In this document: piece by piece, positions 1-7,770 of the stretch
Numbering within the stretch: position 1 is the stretch's first letter
How the letters are laid out: each line of letters opens with the position of its first letter
Assembly (NCBI GenBank): GCA_910589055.1
Contig: CAJURN010000019.1
Location: 7,960-62,323 of the forward strand
From: an uncultured Muribaculaceae bacterium
GTDB taxonomy: Bacteria > Bacteroidota > Bacteroidia > Bacteroidales > Muribaculaceae
DNA length: 54,364 bases
Reading direction: 5' to 3'
Made by a program: the position numbers and the translations under genes
Notes under the pieces: generated by a model
Seen by the model: only the letters and a program-made list of their open reading frames with translations
Database searches by the model: none
Told to the model about the DNA's origin: nothing

Positions 1-152
1 AGTCGAGAGCAAAGCAAAATTTATTTTAGCTTTGCCGAGCGGTAGTATCTAAGACGGCAGGTCAAAGATACGAATTAGTCGAGAGCAAAGCAAAATTTAT
101 TTTAGCTTTGCCGAGCGGTAGTATCTAAGACCGCAGGTCAAAGATACAGATT
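1..152. repeat. Tandem 76-bp intergenic repeat carrying a minus-strand promoter
   Basis: Two copies of a 76-base unit lie head to tail (1-76 and 77-152) and differ at only a few positions (for example at base 132 and in the last six bases). Each unit holds an inverted repeat, GCAAAGC and GCTTTGC around an AT-rich centre, followed by GCCGAGCGGTAGTATCTAAG and ending in GTCAAAGATA. The same element recurs once at 2521 and in truncated form at 21932. No gene is visible here; the gene that the promoter would serve lies left of the window. Confidence 0.85.
63..94 (-). promoter_or_regulatory. Bacteroidetes-type promoter inside repeat copy B
   Basis: Read on the minus strand, TTTG (94-91) is followed after 20 bases by TATCTTTG (70-63), an exact match to the -33 TTTG / -7 TAnnTTTG promoter used by the Bacteroidetes primary sigma factor. 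The -33 box forms part of the hairpin of the repeat. It points out of the left edge of the window. Confidence 0.6.
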
Positions 153-174
153 TCTTGCCGATATCGGCAAGAAA
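151..174. other. Perfect 24-bp palindrome downstream of the CLC gene
   Basis: Bases 151-162 are the exact reverse complement of 163-174 (TTTCTTGCCGAT and its partner). It starts three bases beyond the stop codon of the CLC gene (177-179, minus strand). It could be a transcription terminator, but on the minus strand the T-run precedes the hairpin and does not follow it, so an operator-like site is also possible. Confidence 0.5.
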
Positions 175-176
175 AA

Positions 177-1529
177 CTATATTTTTGTGGAATAGAAGCT
201 GTGGAAGTTGAAAAGGCGGATTACTCCGAATGATATTGCGGCTACGACGGTGACGGGCAGCAGGTAGGAGTAGGAGGCTGTCATTTCAACCACGAGGAAT
301 ATTGCCATGAGTGGGGCGCGGATGGTTCCGGCCATCACTCCGGCCATGGCGTAGAGGGCAAACTCGGCCTGGGAAATGTCGGCTCCGAAAAGCGTGTTGC
401 ATATCAAGGCGAAAGCCAGTCCGGCCACACTGCCCGCGAAGAGTGTCGGGGCGAAATCTCCGGCCACTCCGCCGCTTGTCGTGGCCGAGGTCGCGAAGCA
501 TTTCACGGCGATTATGCCGAGGGCGGTGATTATCAGCCCCCAAGCCCCGAGGTCAAGGCCGTCGAGAATACTGCCGTGCAGAATCGAGGTGGCGTCACCG
601 TTCAGGATATGGCCTACCGTGGCATAGCCTTCGCCGTAGAGAGCCGGGAAAGCGAATATCAGCAGGCCTATTCCGAGTCCGGCGGCAATTGCTTTAAGCC
701 ACGGACTGCGGAACTTGCCGAGCCATTGCTCCACGCGCTTCATGAAATAATTGTAATAAGCGGAATACAGGCCGCAGAATATGCCTAAAAGCAGAATCCA
801 TCCCCACACAGGATCCGCACCCGGGGCGGTTGCCTGAGCGAAGGCTATATCCACGGTGAATCCTTCAAGCATGTAGGCCGTCAGAGCCGATGCCAGACAG
901 CACACCACCAGTGCGATTACCGACATCGTAGTCATTTCCACCTGAAGCACTTCCAGGGCGAAAAGAACACCTCCCACGGGCGCCTTGAAAATGCCCGCGA
1001 TACCCGCACCGGCTCCGCAGGCGAGCATAATCTTCACCATTCCCGGCTTCATTCCCGCCCGGCGTCCTATGTTGCTGCCTATTGCCGCGCCGGTGCAGGC
1101 GATAGGACCTTCCGAACCTGCCGATCCGCCGAATCCGAGAGTCAGCGTACTTGCCACGAAGGCCGAATATAGTCCCGATGATTTTATTGTATAGACATGT
1201 TGGCGCAGGTGGCCTATCATCTGCCGTACACCGTGGGAAATATCTGCTCTCAAGCCCCAGCGGGTAAATATCATGCATAGAAGCAGACCCGCTACGGGAA
1301 GTGCTATCAGCCAGGGATTCAGACCTGTTTCCGAGAAGCTGTGTGTGAGCAGACGCGATAGGTTTCCGATGGAACTTTTCAGCAGGTAGGCTGCCGCACC
1401 GGTTATGAGACCGATGAAAAACACCAGTACGAAAAGGAAGGGAATATCGGGAAAATGCCGCGAGCGCCATTCGGTAAATGACGCAAGGCGCGAGTGATGG
1501 ATATGTCGGGTGTCGGATGTAGTACGCAT
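177..1529 (-). CDS. CLC-family chloride channel/transporter
   Basis: Integral membrane anion pathway of the voltage-gated chloride channel (CLC) family, 450 residues, about 10 or more hydrophobic helices. Visible signatures are GSEGP (138-142) with the gating glutamate E140, the AGIFKAPVGGVLFALE segment (about 178-193), the TSGGVAGDFAP segment and AGTIRAPLMA in the C-terminal half. The first selectivity loop reads ISHGV (97-101) where E. coli ClcA has GSGIP. The internal proton glutamate of the antiporters (E203 of ClcA) aligns with V194, as in eukaryotic CLC channels. No C-terminal CBS pair. The start at 1529 was chosen because the upstream part of the frame is arginine- and histidine-rich and overlaps the EamA gene. 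It lies 50 bases after that gene on the same strand, so the two are probably cotranscribed. Confidence 0.93.
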   Translation of the reverse strand: MRTTSDTRHIHHSRLASFTEWRSRHFPDIPFLFVLVFFIGLITGAAAYLLKSSIGNLSRLLTHSFSETGLNPWLIALPVAGLLLCMIFTRWGLRADISHGVRQMIGHLRQHVYTIKSSGLYSAFVASTLTLGFGGSAGSEGPIACTGAAIGSNIGRRAGMKPGMVKIMLACGAGAGIAGIFKAPVGGVLFALEVLQVEMTTMSVIALVVCCLASALTAYMLEGFTVDIAFAQATAPGADPVWGWILLLGIFCGLYSAYYNYFMKRVEQWLGKFRSPWLKAIAAGLGIGLLIFAFPALYGEGYATVGHILNGDATSILHGSILDGLDLGAWGLIITALGIIAVKCFATSATTSGGVAGDFAPTLFAGSVAGLAFALICNTLFGADISQAEFALYAMAGVMAGTIRAPLMAIFLVVEMTASYSYLLPVTVVAAISFGVIRLFNFHSFYSTKI

Positions 1530-1579
1530 GGCAGAATGTTTTGTTTTACAACAAATTTCTGCCTTGCAAGGTTTTTGGA

Positions 1580-2512
1580 TCAGTGGTGCCGGAGTCGGCG
1601 AAGATTCGGGAAAAGTTTGCGGAAGCGAACGAGCGTGCTTGTGACATGTCCGCCTGCCACTACTCCGGAAACGGCGCCGACAATGAGCACGATACCGAGC
1701 CAGTCGCGGGGCGTGACAGTTTCGCCGAATACGAAAATCCCTATCACTACGGCAGTCACCGGTTCGAGCGCCCCGAGGATGGCTGTGGGAGTGGGACCGA
1801 TGTGCTGGATTGCCACAGTTGTGCACAGGAAGGAAATAACCGTCGGGAATATCGCCAGAGCCAAAAGACATCCCCACATGTACCAGCGTGTTGGCATGGA
1901 GATTTCACCCGAATATGCGAGTTTTGCGCCGAACATCACCGACCCCGTAACCAGCGCCCAGAAAATCACCGCGAGCGTAGGTATACGGCTGAGCCCCGGA
2001 CGGTTGACTCCAACTATATAGAGGGCGTAGCTCAGTGAGGAAAGCATTACAATCGTAGTGCCTGTAAGGCTGAGTGTGGCTCCGTCGGAAGTCTTGAACA
2101 GCAGTCCTATTCCGGCGCAGGCAAGAGCGATGCAGGCAATTGTGAGCATACTCAGGCGTTCGTGGAAAAACAAAGCCATAATCACAGCCACCATCACCGG
2201 ATACACAAACAGAAGTGTCGAGGCGATGCCGGCGTCCATGTAGTTGTAGCTCTCGAAAAGCGTGAGCGAGGAAAGCGCCAGCAGCACACCCATGAGCGTG
2301 AGCGGAAGCACCTGAGCGCGCGGCACGGCAAAGGAGCGTCCGCGAAGCAGAATCATCATCGCAATCACCGGAACTGCAATGAGATAACGGAAAAACAGCA
2401 CCGAGTCAGGTCCCATTCCGTCGTCATAGAGCGGAAGGGCAAAAAGCGGATTCAATCCATATGTTGCAGCAGCGATGGCGCCGAGTACGTATCCTTTTAT
2501 CTTTGGGTTCAT
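1580..2512 (-). CDS. EamA/DMT-family transporter
   Basis: Inner-membrane exporter of the drug/metabolite transporter superfamily, 310 residues with about ten hydrophobic helices arranged as two EamA repeats. The first repeat starts at the N-terminus (KGYVLGAIAAATYGLNPLF) and the second near the middle (TTIVMLSSLSYALYIVGVN). The conserved proline-rich end of the second repeat (GPTPTAILGALEPVTAVVIG) is typical of RhaT/EamA exporters. The substrate cannot be read from the sequence. The frame stays open upstream, but ATG 2512 gives a normal EamA N-terminus and sits just 9 bases from an exact TATTTTTG box, so the mRNA leader would be almost absent. Upstream lies divergent rsmH; downstream is the CLC gene. 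Confidence 0.92.
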   Translation of the reverse strand: MNPKIKGYVLGAIAAATYGLNPLFALPLYDDGMGPDSVLFFRYLIAVPVIAMMILLRGRSFAVPRAQVLPLTLMGVLLALSSLTLFESYNYMDAGIASTLLFVYPVMVAVIMALFFHERLSMLTIACIALACAGIGLLFKTSDGATLSLTGTTIVMLSSLSYALYIVGVNRPGLSRIPTLAVIFWALVTGSVMFGAKLAYSGEISMPTRWYMWGCLLALAIFPTVISFLCTTVAIQHIGPTPTAILGALEPVTAVVIGIFVFGETVTPRDWLGIVLIVGAVSGVVAGGHVTSTLVRFRKLFPNLRRLRHH

Positions 2513-2520
2513 ATCGGGTG

Positions 2521-2552
2521 CAAAAATACGGATAAGCGAGAGCAATGCCAAA
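2521..2552 (-). promoter_or_regulatory. Promoter of the EamA-CLC pair inside dispersed repeat
   Basis: On the minus strand TTTG (2552-2549) is separated by 20 bases from TATTTTTG (2528-2521), a complete Bacteroidetes promoter. The TTTG lies in the right arm of an inverted repeat (GCAATGCCAAAT and its partner, 2542-2566). The -7 box is immediately upstream of the EamA start codon. Confidence 0.7.
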
Positions 2553-2600
2553 TTTATTTGGCATTGCCGAGCGGAAGTATTTAAGACGACAGTCAAATTT
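2521..2600. repeat. Dispersed promoter-hairpin element, copy C
   Basis: It shares the order of parts seen at 1-152: a CAAAnATA box, GATAAGCGAGAGCAA, an inverted repeat around AAATTTATTT, GCCGAGCGG, AAGTATTTAAGACG and GTCAAA. The stem sequence differs (GCAATGCC in place of GCAAAGC) but the pairing is kept on both sides, which is compensatory change. Confidence 0.75.
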
Positions 2601-2776
2601 ACATTTGCAAATATTGTACTAAGAGAAAGCCCTTCGGAAGGGGTTGTAAAGGGGGTGTTAATAACTTTTTCTAATATAATGTGCTTTTTTGTTGTTTGGA
2701 GTTGTAAATTTCGCATGAAAATAACTAATTTTACATGCTGATTGGTGTATTTTAACCAAATCCGACTCAAGCCTAT

Positions 2777-3685
2777 ATGAATCAGGAAGTTTACCATATC
2801 CCGGCCTTGCTCCCCCAGTCGCTCGAAGCGCTTGCCATCCGACCCGACGGAATCTATGTTGACGCCACTTTCGGTGGCGGCGGACATTCGCGTGCAATCA
2901 TGGAACGTCTGTCGCCCGAGGGGCACCTTTATTCGTTCGATCAGGATTCCGACGCCGTGGAGCGTGCCTTCTCCGATCCGAGATTCACTCTCGTCTATGG
3001 CAACTTCCGGTTTATGACAAACTTCCTGCGCTACTACGGTGTTGATGGCGTCGACGGCATACTCGCCGACCTCGGCGTGTCGTCGCATCACTTCGACGAC
3101 GCATCCCGGGGATTCTCATTCCGCAGCGATGCCCCGCTCGACATGCGCATGAACCGTAAAGCGCCCACAAGTGCCGCCACGATAATCGCCGAAGCCACGG
3201 AAGAGCGTCTGGCCGATATCTTCTACCTCTACGGAGAATTGAAGCAGGCCCGCAAAATTGCCCGAGCAATTGTGACAGCCCGCACCCAGGCTCCCGTCGA
3301 TACCACCGGCAGGCTGCTTGAAGTCGTGCGTCCATTTATCAACCGCCGTCAGGAAAAGAAAGAACTCGCCCAGGTGTTTCAGGCACTCCGAATCGAGGTC
3401 AACGGCGAAATCTCGGCTCTTGAGGCCTTCCTGACCCAGGCCGTGAAAGCGCTCCGTCCCGGCGGACGCCTGGCCGTAATCACCTACCACTCGCTCGAAG
3501 ACCGCCTTGTCAAGAACTTCATGAAATCGGGCAACCTTTCGGGCGAACTCGAAAAAGACTTCTTCGGACGCGTCAACTCGCCGTTCCGTCTGCTCAATTC
3601 CAAGCCCATCGTGCCCGATGAGGCCGAGATAGAAAACAATCCCCGCAGCCGCAGCGCAAAGCTCCGTGTCGCCGAAAAACTCTAA
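2777..3685 (+). CDS. rsmH: 16S rRNA (cytosine1402-N4)-methyltransferase RsmH
   Basis: Cytoplasmic SAM-dependent enzyme that methylates N4 of C1402 in the ribosomal P site; also called MraW. 302 residues, normal for the family. The SAM-binding loop DATFGGGGHSRA lies at about 29-40, and the family signatures ADLGVSSHHFDD and RGFSFRSDAPLDMRM follow near 95-125, with the late GGRLAVITYHSLEDR block near 230. It opens the division and cell-wall cluster; the mraZ gene usually found just before it is absent, the neighbour being a divergent EamA gene. The 33-base gap to ftsL suggests cotranscription. The upstream AT-rich region (2600-2776) must hold its promoter, but no perfect TAnnTTTG box with correct spacing was found. 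Confidence 0.97.
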   Translation: MNQEVYHIPALLPQSLEALAIRPDGIYVDATFGGGGHSRAIMERLSPEGHLYSFDQDSDAVERAFSDPRFTLVYGNFRFMTNFLRYYGVDGVDGILADLGVSSHHFDDASRGFSFRSDAPLDMRMNRKAPTSAATIIAEATEERLADIFYLYGELKQARKIARAIVTARTQAPVDTTGRLLEVVRPFINRRQEKKELAQVFQALRIEVNGEISALEAFLTQAVKALRPGGRLAVITYHSLEDRLVKNFMKSGNLSGELEKDFFGRVNSPFRLLNSKPIVPDEAEIENNPRSRSAKLRVAEKL

Positions 3686-3718
3686 TCCTCTCACCCCGTT
3701 CACATCCCGTTTCAAGCA

Positions 3719-4072
3719 ATGCCGCTATTTACCAACTACAACAAGCAGAAAGCCGACAAGGCCATCAAGACGATGGTCTATGGCCGACTGGTGTCAAGTA
3801 AATTCTTCAAACGCAATTTCTTCGCCACCGGAATGGTGGTGCTGTTCAGCATCGGATTCATCGCAGTGCGTTTCGACTGCGTAACCTCGATGGAGACAAT
3901 ACGCTCGCTGAAGAACCAGATAAACGTGATGCGGACCTACAAGCAGAGCGAGCGCTCCCGCTATATGACCCTCACCCGCGAATCGTCGATGCAGCACATG
4001 GTTGATTCGCTGCATCTCGGCCTTGCTGTTCCCGAACGTTCACCCCGCACCATCTCCTACGACAATGACTGA
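3719..4072 (+). CDS. ftsL: FtsL-like small division protein
   Basis: 117 residues with one membrane helix at about 34-52, a basic cytoplasmic N-terminus and a periplasmic part that begins with a short amphipathic, coiled-coil-like stretch (SMETIRSLKNQINVMRTYKQ). This is the architecture of FtsL, the bitopic partner of FtsQ/FtsB that activates FtsWI. Sequence similarity is weak in this family, so the assignment rests mainly on topology and on its position between rsmH and ftsI, where Bacteroidetes genomes place this gene. Its stop overlaps the ftsI start by eight bases (4065-4072), implying coupled translation. Confidence 0.8.
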   Translation: MPLFTNYNKQKADKAIKTMVYGRLVSSKFFKRNFFATGMVVLFSIGFIAVRFDCVTSMETIRSLKNQINVMRTYKQSERSRYMTLTRESSMQHMVDSLHLGLAVPERSPRTISYDND

Positions 4073-6278
4073 ACCCTCTGCCTCACCACGTCCCGATAAA
4101 ACCCGGCGCAAGAAGAATCCCCGGAACACGAGCAATCATGTGTTCGTGATTTCTCGTTTCGTCATAGTGACCGGATTGATACTGCTCGTCGCGCTTGGAA
4201 TCATCGTCAAGCTCGTCGACACCACAGTCATACATGCCTCGGCCTGGAACGCCAAAGCCGGGCGCATGCTCAACGACACCATCTACACTACTCCGCTCCG
4301 TGGCGAGATACTCGCTTCCGACGGCAGCATACTCGCAACCAACCTCAACTACTACGACGTGCGCATCGACTTCCATGCCTCACGTTTCAAAATCATCGAG
4401 TACAGCGACTCTATCCCTATGCTGGCCGACTCCTTGGCGCGGTATTTCACTTTCCGCACCCGCGACGAGTGGATCGAGCATCTTTCAAAACCCTTGAAGA
4501 AAAAGCGTGCCGACCGCTCGCGCAGCTATCCCATCGTCAAGGCCGTACCGGAAGCGATGGTGAAGAAAATCAAGAAATTCCCATTCTTCCGCATGGGCAA
4601 GAACGCCAACTATACCGGGCTGAAGGTTGACGAGGTATTGAAGCGAGCCTATCCCTACGGCGACATGGCGCAGCTCAGCATCGGTCGCGTCGGTGAGGTG
4701 GCAAACCGCGAGGTCCACGGAATATCCGGACTCGAGAAAGCCCTTGATTCGATGCTGTATGGCGAAAAGGGCATGAAGACAAAGCGCCTCTTCACACGTG
4801 GCGTCGGCTACTGGGAGGAAAAGGCACCCAAAAAGGGATACAACCTTACCACCACCATTGACGTGACTATGCAGGACATCCTCGAATACGAGCTTGGCGA
4901 CATGCTCGTGAAGAGCAATGCCCACTGGGGCACGGCAATCCTCATGGAGGTGGAAACCGGCGATATAAAGGCAATCTCAAACCTTGAGCGAGACACGACA
5001 AAGAACGACCACGTATATTTCGAGGCCATGAACCGCGCCGTGCTCGCCTATGAGCCGGGTTCGGTGATGAAGGTAATGACTATGGCCGTGGCTCTCAACG
5101 AAGGCTACGCCCACCCTATCAGCCGCATGTATACCATCGAAGGCGGAGGGTACCCGTATGGCGGCCGCAAACGCATCACCGACACACATTCGCCGTCGCA
5201 GCTCCCTGTGAGCCGCTTCATGGAGTATTCGTCGAACATCGGCATGGTGAAACTTACGATGCCACACTTTGAATCCGACCCCAACGCCTTCCGTGCCAAA
5301 CTCGCCGACATGGGTTTCTTCGACCGTCTCAATACCGGTATCGCGCTGGAGAATCCTCCATTCTTCCCCAAGTTGAAGAATGATGCCGGAGGACGTCTGA
5401 ACCTCTCGCGTATGGTTTTCGGCTACACCACGATGATTCCCCCGCTCTACACCTGCGCATTCTACAACGCCATTGCCAATGACGGCCGTTTTGTCCGTCC
5501 GCGACTTGTAAAGAGTGTGCGTCTGCATGACGGACGCGACTCGGTGATTCCGGTTACTTACGTCCGTGACCGAATTCTCAGCTCTGAAAACGCCGCCATC
5601 CTGCGCAAGATGATGCATGATGTGGTGTGGGAACAGGGCGGAACAGCCAAATTCTTGAAGGACAAGACTGTTGAGATTGCAGGAAAAACAGGTACGTGCA
5701 AGATTGCCCGTGAAGCTCCGCGCGACAGTCTCGGTCGCCGCATCAAGGGCATACCTTTCACCGGCGGTTATATCGAAGGCCATTATCGCGTGACTTTCTG
5801 CGGATTCTTCCCTTACGAGAACCCCAAGTACACCTGCATCGTTGTAATCAGCGACCCGCGTCCGCCGTTCCGCGGTCCGGCTGTCAGCTCCGGAGCAGTG
5901 CTCAAGAATCTGGCGAAGAAACTCTACGCCCGAGGTCTGTTTGACAGTCCGGCCGACACCGTTTCCACGAAATCCAAGGCTGCCGCACAGCCCCCGGTAC
6001 TGTATGCGTCGCACAATTACGAGCGCACAAGCCGTCTCAACCGCGACTTGAACCTTACCAATTCCCGCGCCATAAAGTATCCCGAAAAGACTGTGGCGCC
6101 CGATGTCGTGCCTGATGTGCGCGGTATCGGACTCCGCGAGGCTCTGGCAAGGCTTGAATCGGCCGGATATGCGGTGGATTTCTCCGGAATAGGCTACGTG
6201 GAGAGCCAGCAGCCCGAACCCGGAGCAAAGGCCGGACCTGGCACTAAAGTGAAACTTCATCTGAGACATCTCGATTAA
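4065..6278 (+). CDS. ftsI: Penicillin-binding protein FtsI (septal transpeptidase) with PASTA domain
   Basis: Class B PBP, the D,D-transpeptidase that crosslinks septal peptidoglycan together with FtsW. 737 residues from ATG 4065. Order: basic cytoplasmic N-terminus, membrane anchor at about 28-48, dimerisation domain, transpeptidase domain with the active-site motif SVMK (S333, K336), SSN (S389-N391) and KTG (541-543), and a C-terminal PASTA domain (from about 680, VPDVRGIGLREALARLESAG). The PASTA tail is a feature of Bacteroidetes and Gram-positive PBPs and is absent from E. coli FtsI. An earlier in-frame codon exists, but ATG 4065 overlapping the ftsL stop fits the packing of the cluster. 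murE follows after 10 bases. Confidence 0.97.
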   Translation: MTEPSASPRPDKTRRKKNPRNTSNHVFVISRFVIVTGLILLVALGIIVKLVDTTVIHASAWNAKAGRMLNDTIYTTPLRGEILASDGSILATNLNYYDVRIDFHASRFKIIEYSDSIPMLADSLARYFTFRTRDEWIEHLSKPLKKKRADRSRSYPIVKAVPEAMVKKIKKFPFFRMGKNANYTGLKVDEVLKRAYPYGDMAQLSIGRVGEVANREVHGISGLEKALDSMLYGEKGMKTKRLFTRGVGYWEEKAPKKGYNLTTTIDVTMQDILEYELGDMLVKSNAHWGTAILMEVETGDIKAISNLERDTTKNDHVYFEAMNRAVLAYEPGSVMKVMTMAVALNEGYAHPISRMYTIEGGGYPYGGRKRITDTHSPSQLPVSRFMEYSSNIGMVKLTMPHFESDPNAFRAKLADMGFFDRLNTGIALENPPFFPKLKNDAGGRLNLSRMVFGYTTMIPPLYTCAFYNAIANDGRFVRPRLVKSVRLHDGRDSVIPVTYVRDRILSSENAAILRKMMHDVVWEQGGTAKFLKDKTVEIAGKTGTCKIAREAPRDSLGRRIKGIPFTGGYIEGHYRVTFCGFFPYENPKYTCIVVISDPRPPFRGPAVSSGAVLKNLAKKLYARGLFDSPADTVSTKSKAAAQPPVLYASHNYERTSRLNRDLNLTNSRAIKYPEKTVAPDVVPDVRGIGLREALARLESAGYAVDFSGIGYVESQQPEPGAKAGPGTKVKLHLRHLD

Positions 6279-6288
6279 GACTGAAAAA

Positions 6289-7767
6289 ATGACAAGAAAC
6301 TTCATACAACTCACCGATGCAATCGCCGGACTGATTATCGAAAAATCAGGCGCTGACGATGTTGTGGACGTAACAGGTCTTACCGCCGACTCGCGCAGTG
6401 TGACCGAAGGCGGAATGTTTGTTGCCGTGCGCGGCTACAATGTCGACGGCCATAAATTCATTCCCGGAGCTGTCAGTGCCGGAGCACGCGTGGTAGTGTG
6501 CGAGGAACTGCCGGAGGAGCCCGACCCACGCGTGGCGTGGATAAAGGTCAGCGACTCCGCCGTGGCTCTCGGATGTCTGGCCTCTCGCTGGTTCGGAGAC
6601 CCCTCGCGCAAGCTCACGCTCGTCGGAGTCACCGGTACAAACGGCAAGACCACCATCGCCACCCTCCTCTACGAGCTTTACCGTCTGGCCGGACATAAGG
6701 CCGGATTGCTTTCGACAGTAGTCAACAAGATTGCCGACGAGGATGTGCCTTCGACCCACACCACACCCGACCCGATTGAGCTGAACGGACTTCTTGCCCG
6801 GATGGTTGAGGCCGGTTGCGATTTCGCGGCAATGGAAGTGAGCAGCCACGCCGCCGCGCAGCATCGCATAGCCGGACTTTATTTCCGCGGAGGTGTCTTT
6901 ACAAATCTCACACGCGACCATCTCGATTATCATAAGACTTTCGCGGCCTACCTTGCCGCCAAAAAGTCGTTTTTCGATTCGCTGCCGCAGGAAGCGTTCG
7001 CCCTCACCAACGCCGACGACCGAAACGGCCTTGTGATGCTTCAGAACACTCCGGCACGCGTCAAGGCCGTGTATTCAGTGCGTTCCGATGCCGATTTCCG
7101 GCTCAAGGTTGTTGAAGACCGTCTCGACGGCATGACCCTCTCGGTGGGCGGATTTGAATTCGAGACCCCCTTCACCGGACGTTTCAATGCCTCGAATCTC
7201 GCCGCAGTGTTCGGCGCGGCCACATTGTTGGGATTCTCCGACACGCAGAATCTGCTCCGCCTCATGAGCATGCTCGTGCCTGTGGCCGGACGTTTCCAGC
7301 CCTTCCGCTCGGCAAACGGCGTGACCGCCATCGTCGACTACGCCCATACGCCCGACGCGCTTGTCAATGTGCTCGACACAATCCGCGAAGTGGCTCCGGC
7401 TCCGGCGCGTATCATCACTGTGTGTGGCTGCGGAGGAAACCGCGACCATGGCAAGCGCCCCATCATGGCTGCCGAGGCCTCGCGTCGCAGCGATATCCTG
7501 GTGCTTACATCCGATAATCCCCGAAACGAAGACCCGGCTGCCATCATCGACGACATGCTTGCCGGACTTGACGACCAGGCGCGCGCATCGGTACTGACTA
7601 ATGTCGACCGCCGTCAGGCCATCCGCATGGCCGCGGCTCTTGCCCGTCCGGGCGATGTAATCCTCATCGCTGGCAAAGGCCACGAGAATTACCAGATTAT
7701 CGGCGACAAGACGCTGCACTTCGACGACCGCGAAGAAATCACAGAAGTATTCAAAAACTGCAAATAA
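6289..7767 (+). CDS. murE: UDP-MurNAc-L-Ala-D-Glu:meso-diaminopimelate ligase
   Basis: Cytoplasmic ATP-dependent Mur ligase adding the third residue of the peptidoglycan stem. 492 residues with the three Mur ligase domains. The P-loop GVTGTNGKTT is near 114-123, the THTTPDP and SSHA substrate-binding blocks follow, and the DNPR motif (DNPRNEDP, from residue 409) marks enzymes that select meso-diaminopimelate over lysine. The C-terminal AGKGHENYQ motif is also present. It lies 10 bases after ftsI and 3 bases before mraY, inside one operon. The DNPR motif predicts mDAP-type peptidoglycan for this organism. Confidence 0.97.
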   Translation: MTRNFIQLTDAIAGLIIEKSGADDVVDVTGLTADSRSVTEGGMFVAVRGYNVDGHKFIPGAVSAGARVVVCEELPEEPDPRVAWIKVSDSAVALGCLASRWFGDPSRKLTLVGVTGTNGKTTIATLLYELYRLAGHKAGLLSTVVNKIADEDVPSTHTTPDPIELNGLLARMVEAGCDFAAMEVSSHAAAQHRIAGLYFRGGVFTNLTRDHLDYHKTFAAYLAAKKSFFDSLPQEAFALTNADDRNGLVMLQNTPARVKAVYSVRSDADFRLKVVEDRLDGMTLSVGGFEFETPFTGRFNASNLAAVFGAATLLGFSDTQNLLRLMSMLVPVAGRFQPFRSANGVTAIVDYAHTPDALVNVLDTIREVAPAPARIITVCGCGGNRDHGKRPIMAAEASRRSDILVLTSDNPRNEDPAAIIDDMLAGLDDQARASVLTNVDRRQAIRMAAALARPGDVILIAGKGHENYQIIGDKTLHFDDREEITEVFKNCK

Positions 7768-7770
7768 GCC

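Noticed and set aside
1530..1877. N-terminal extension of the CLC protein
   Set aside because: The extra 116 residues are arginine- and histidine-rich, lack hydrophobic pattern and overlap the EamA coding sequence in another frame.
2626..2645. Small CCCTT/AAGGG hairpin upstream of rsmH as an attenuator
   Set aside because: A five-base stem without T-run directly after it; too weak to claim.
2513..3091. N-terminal extension of the EamA protein
   Set aside because: The open frame runs antisense through the start of rsmH and through the promoter element; family homology starts at ATG 2512.
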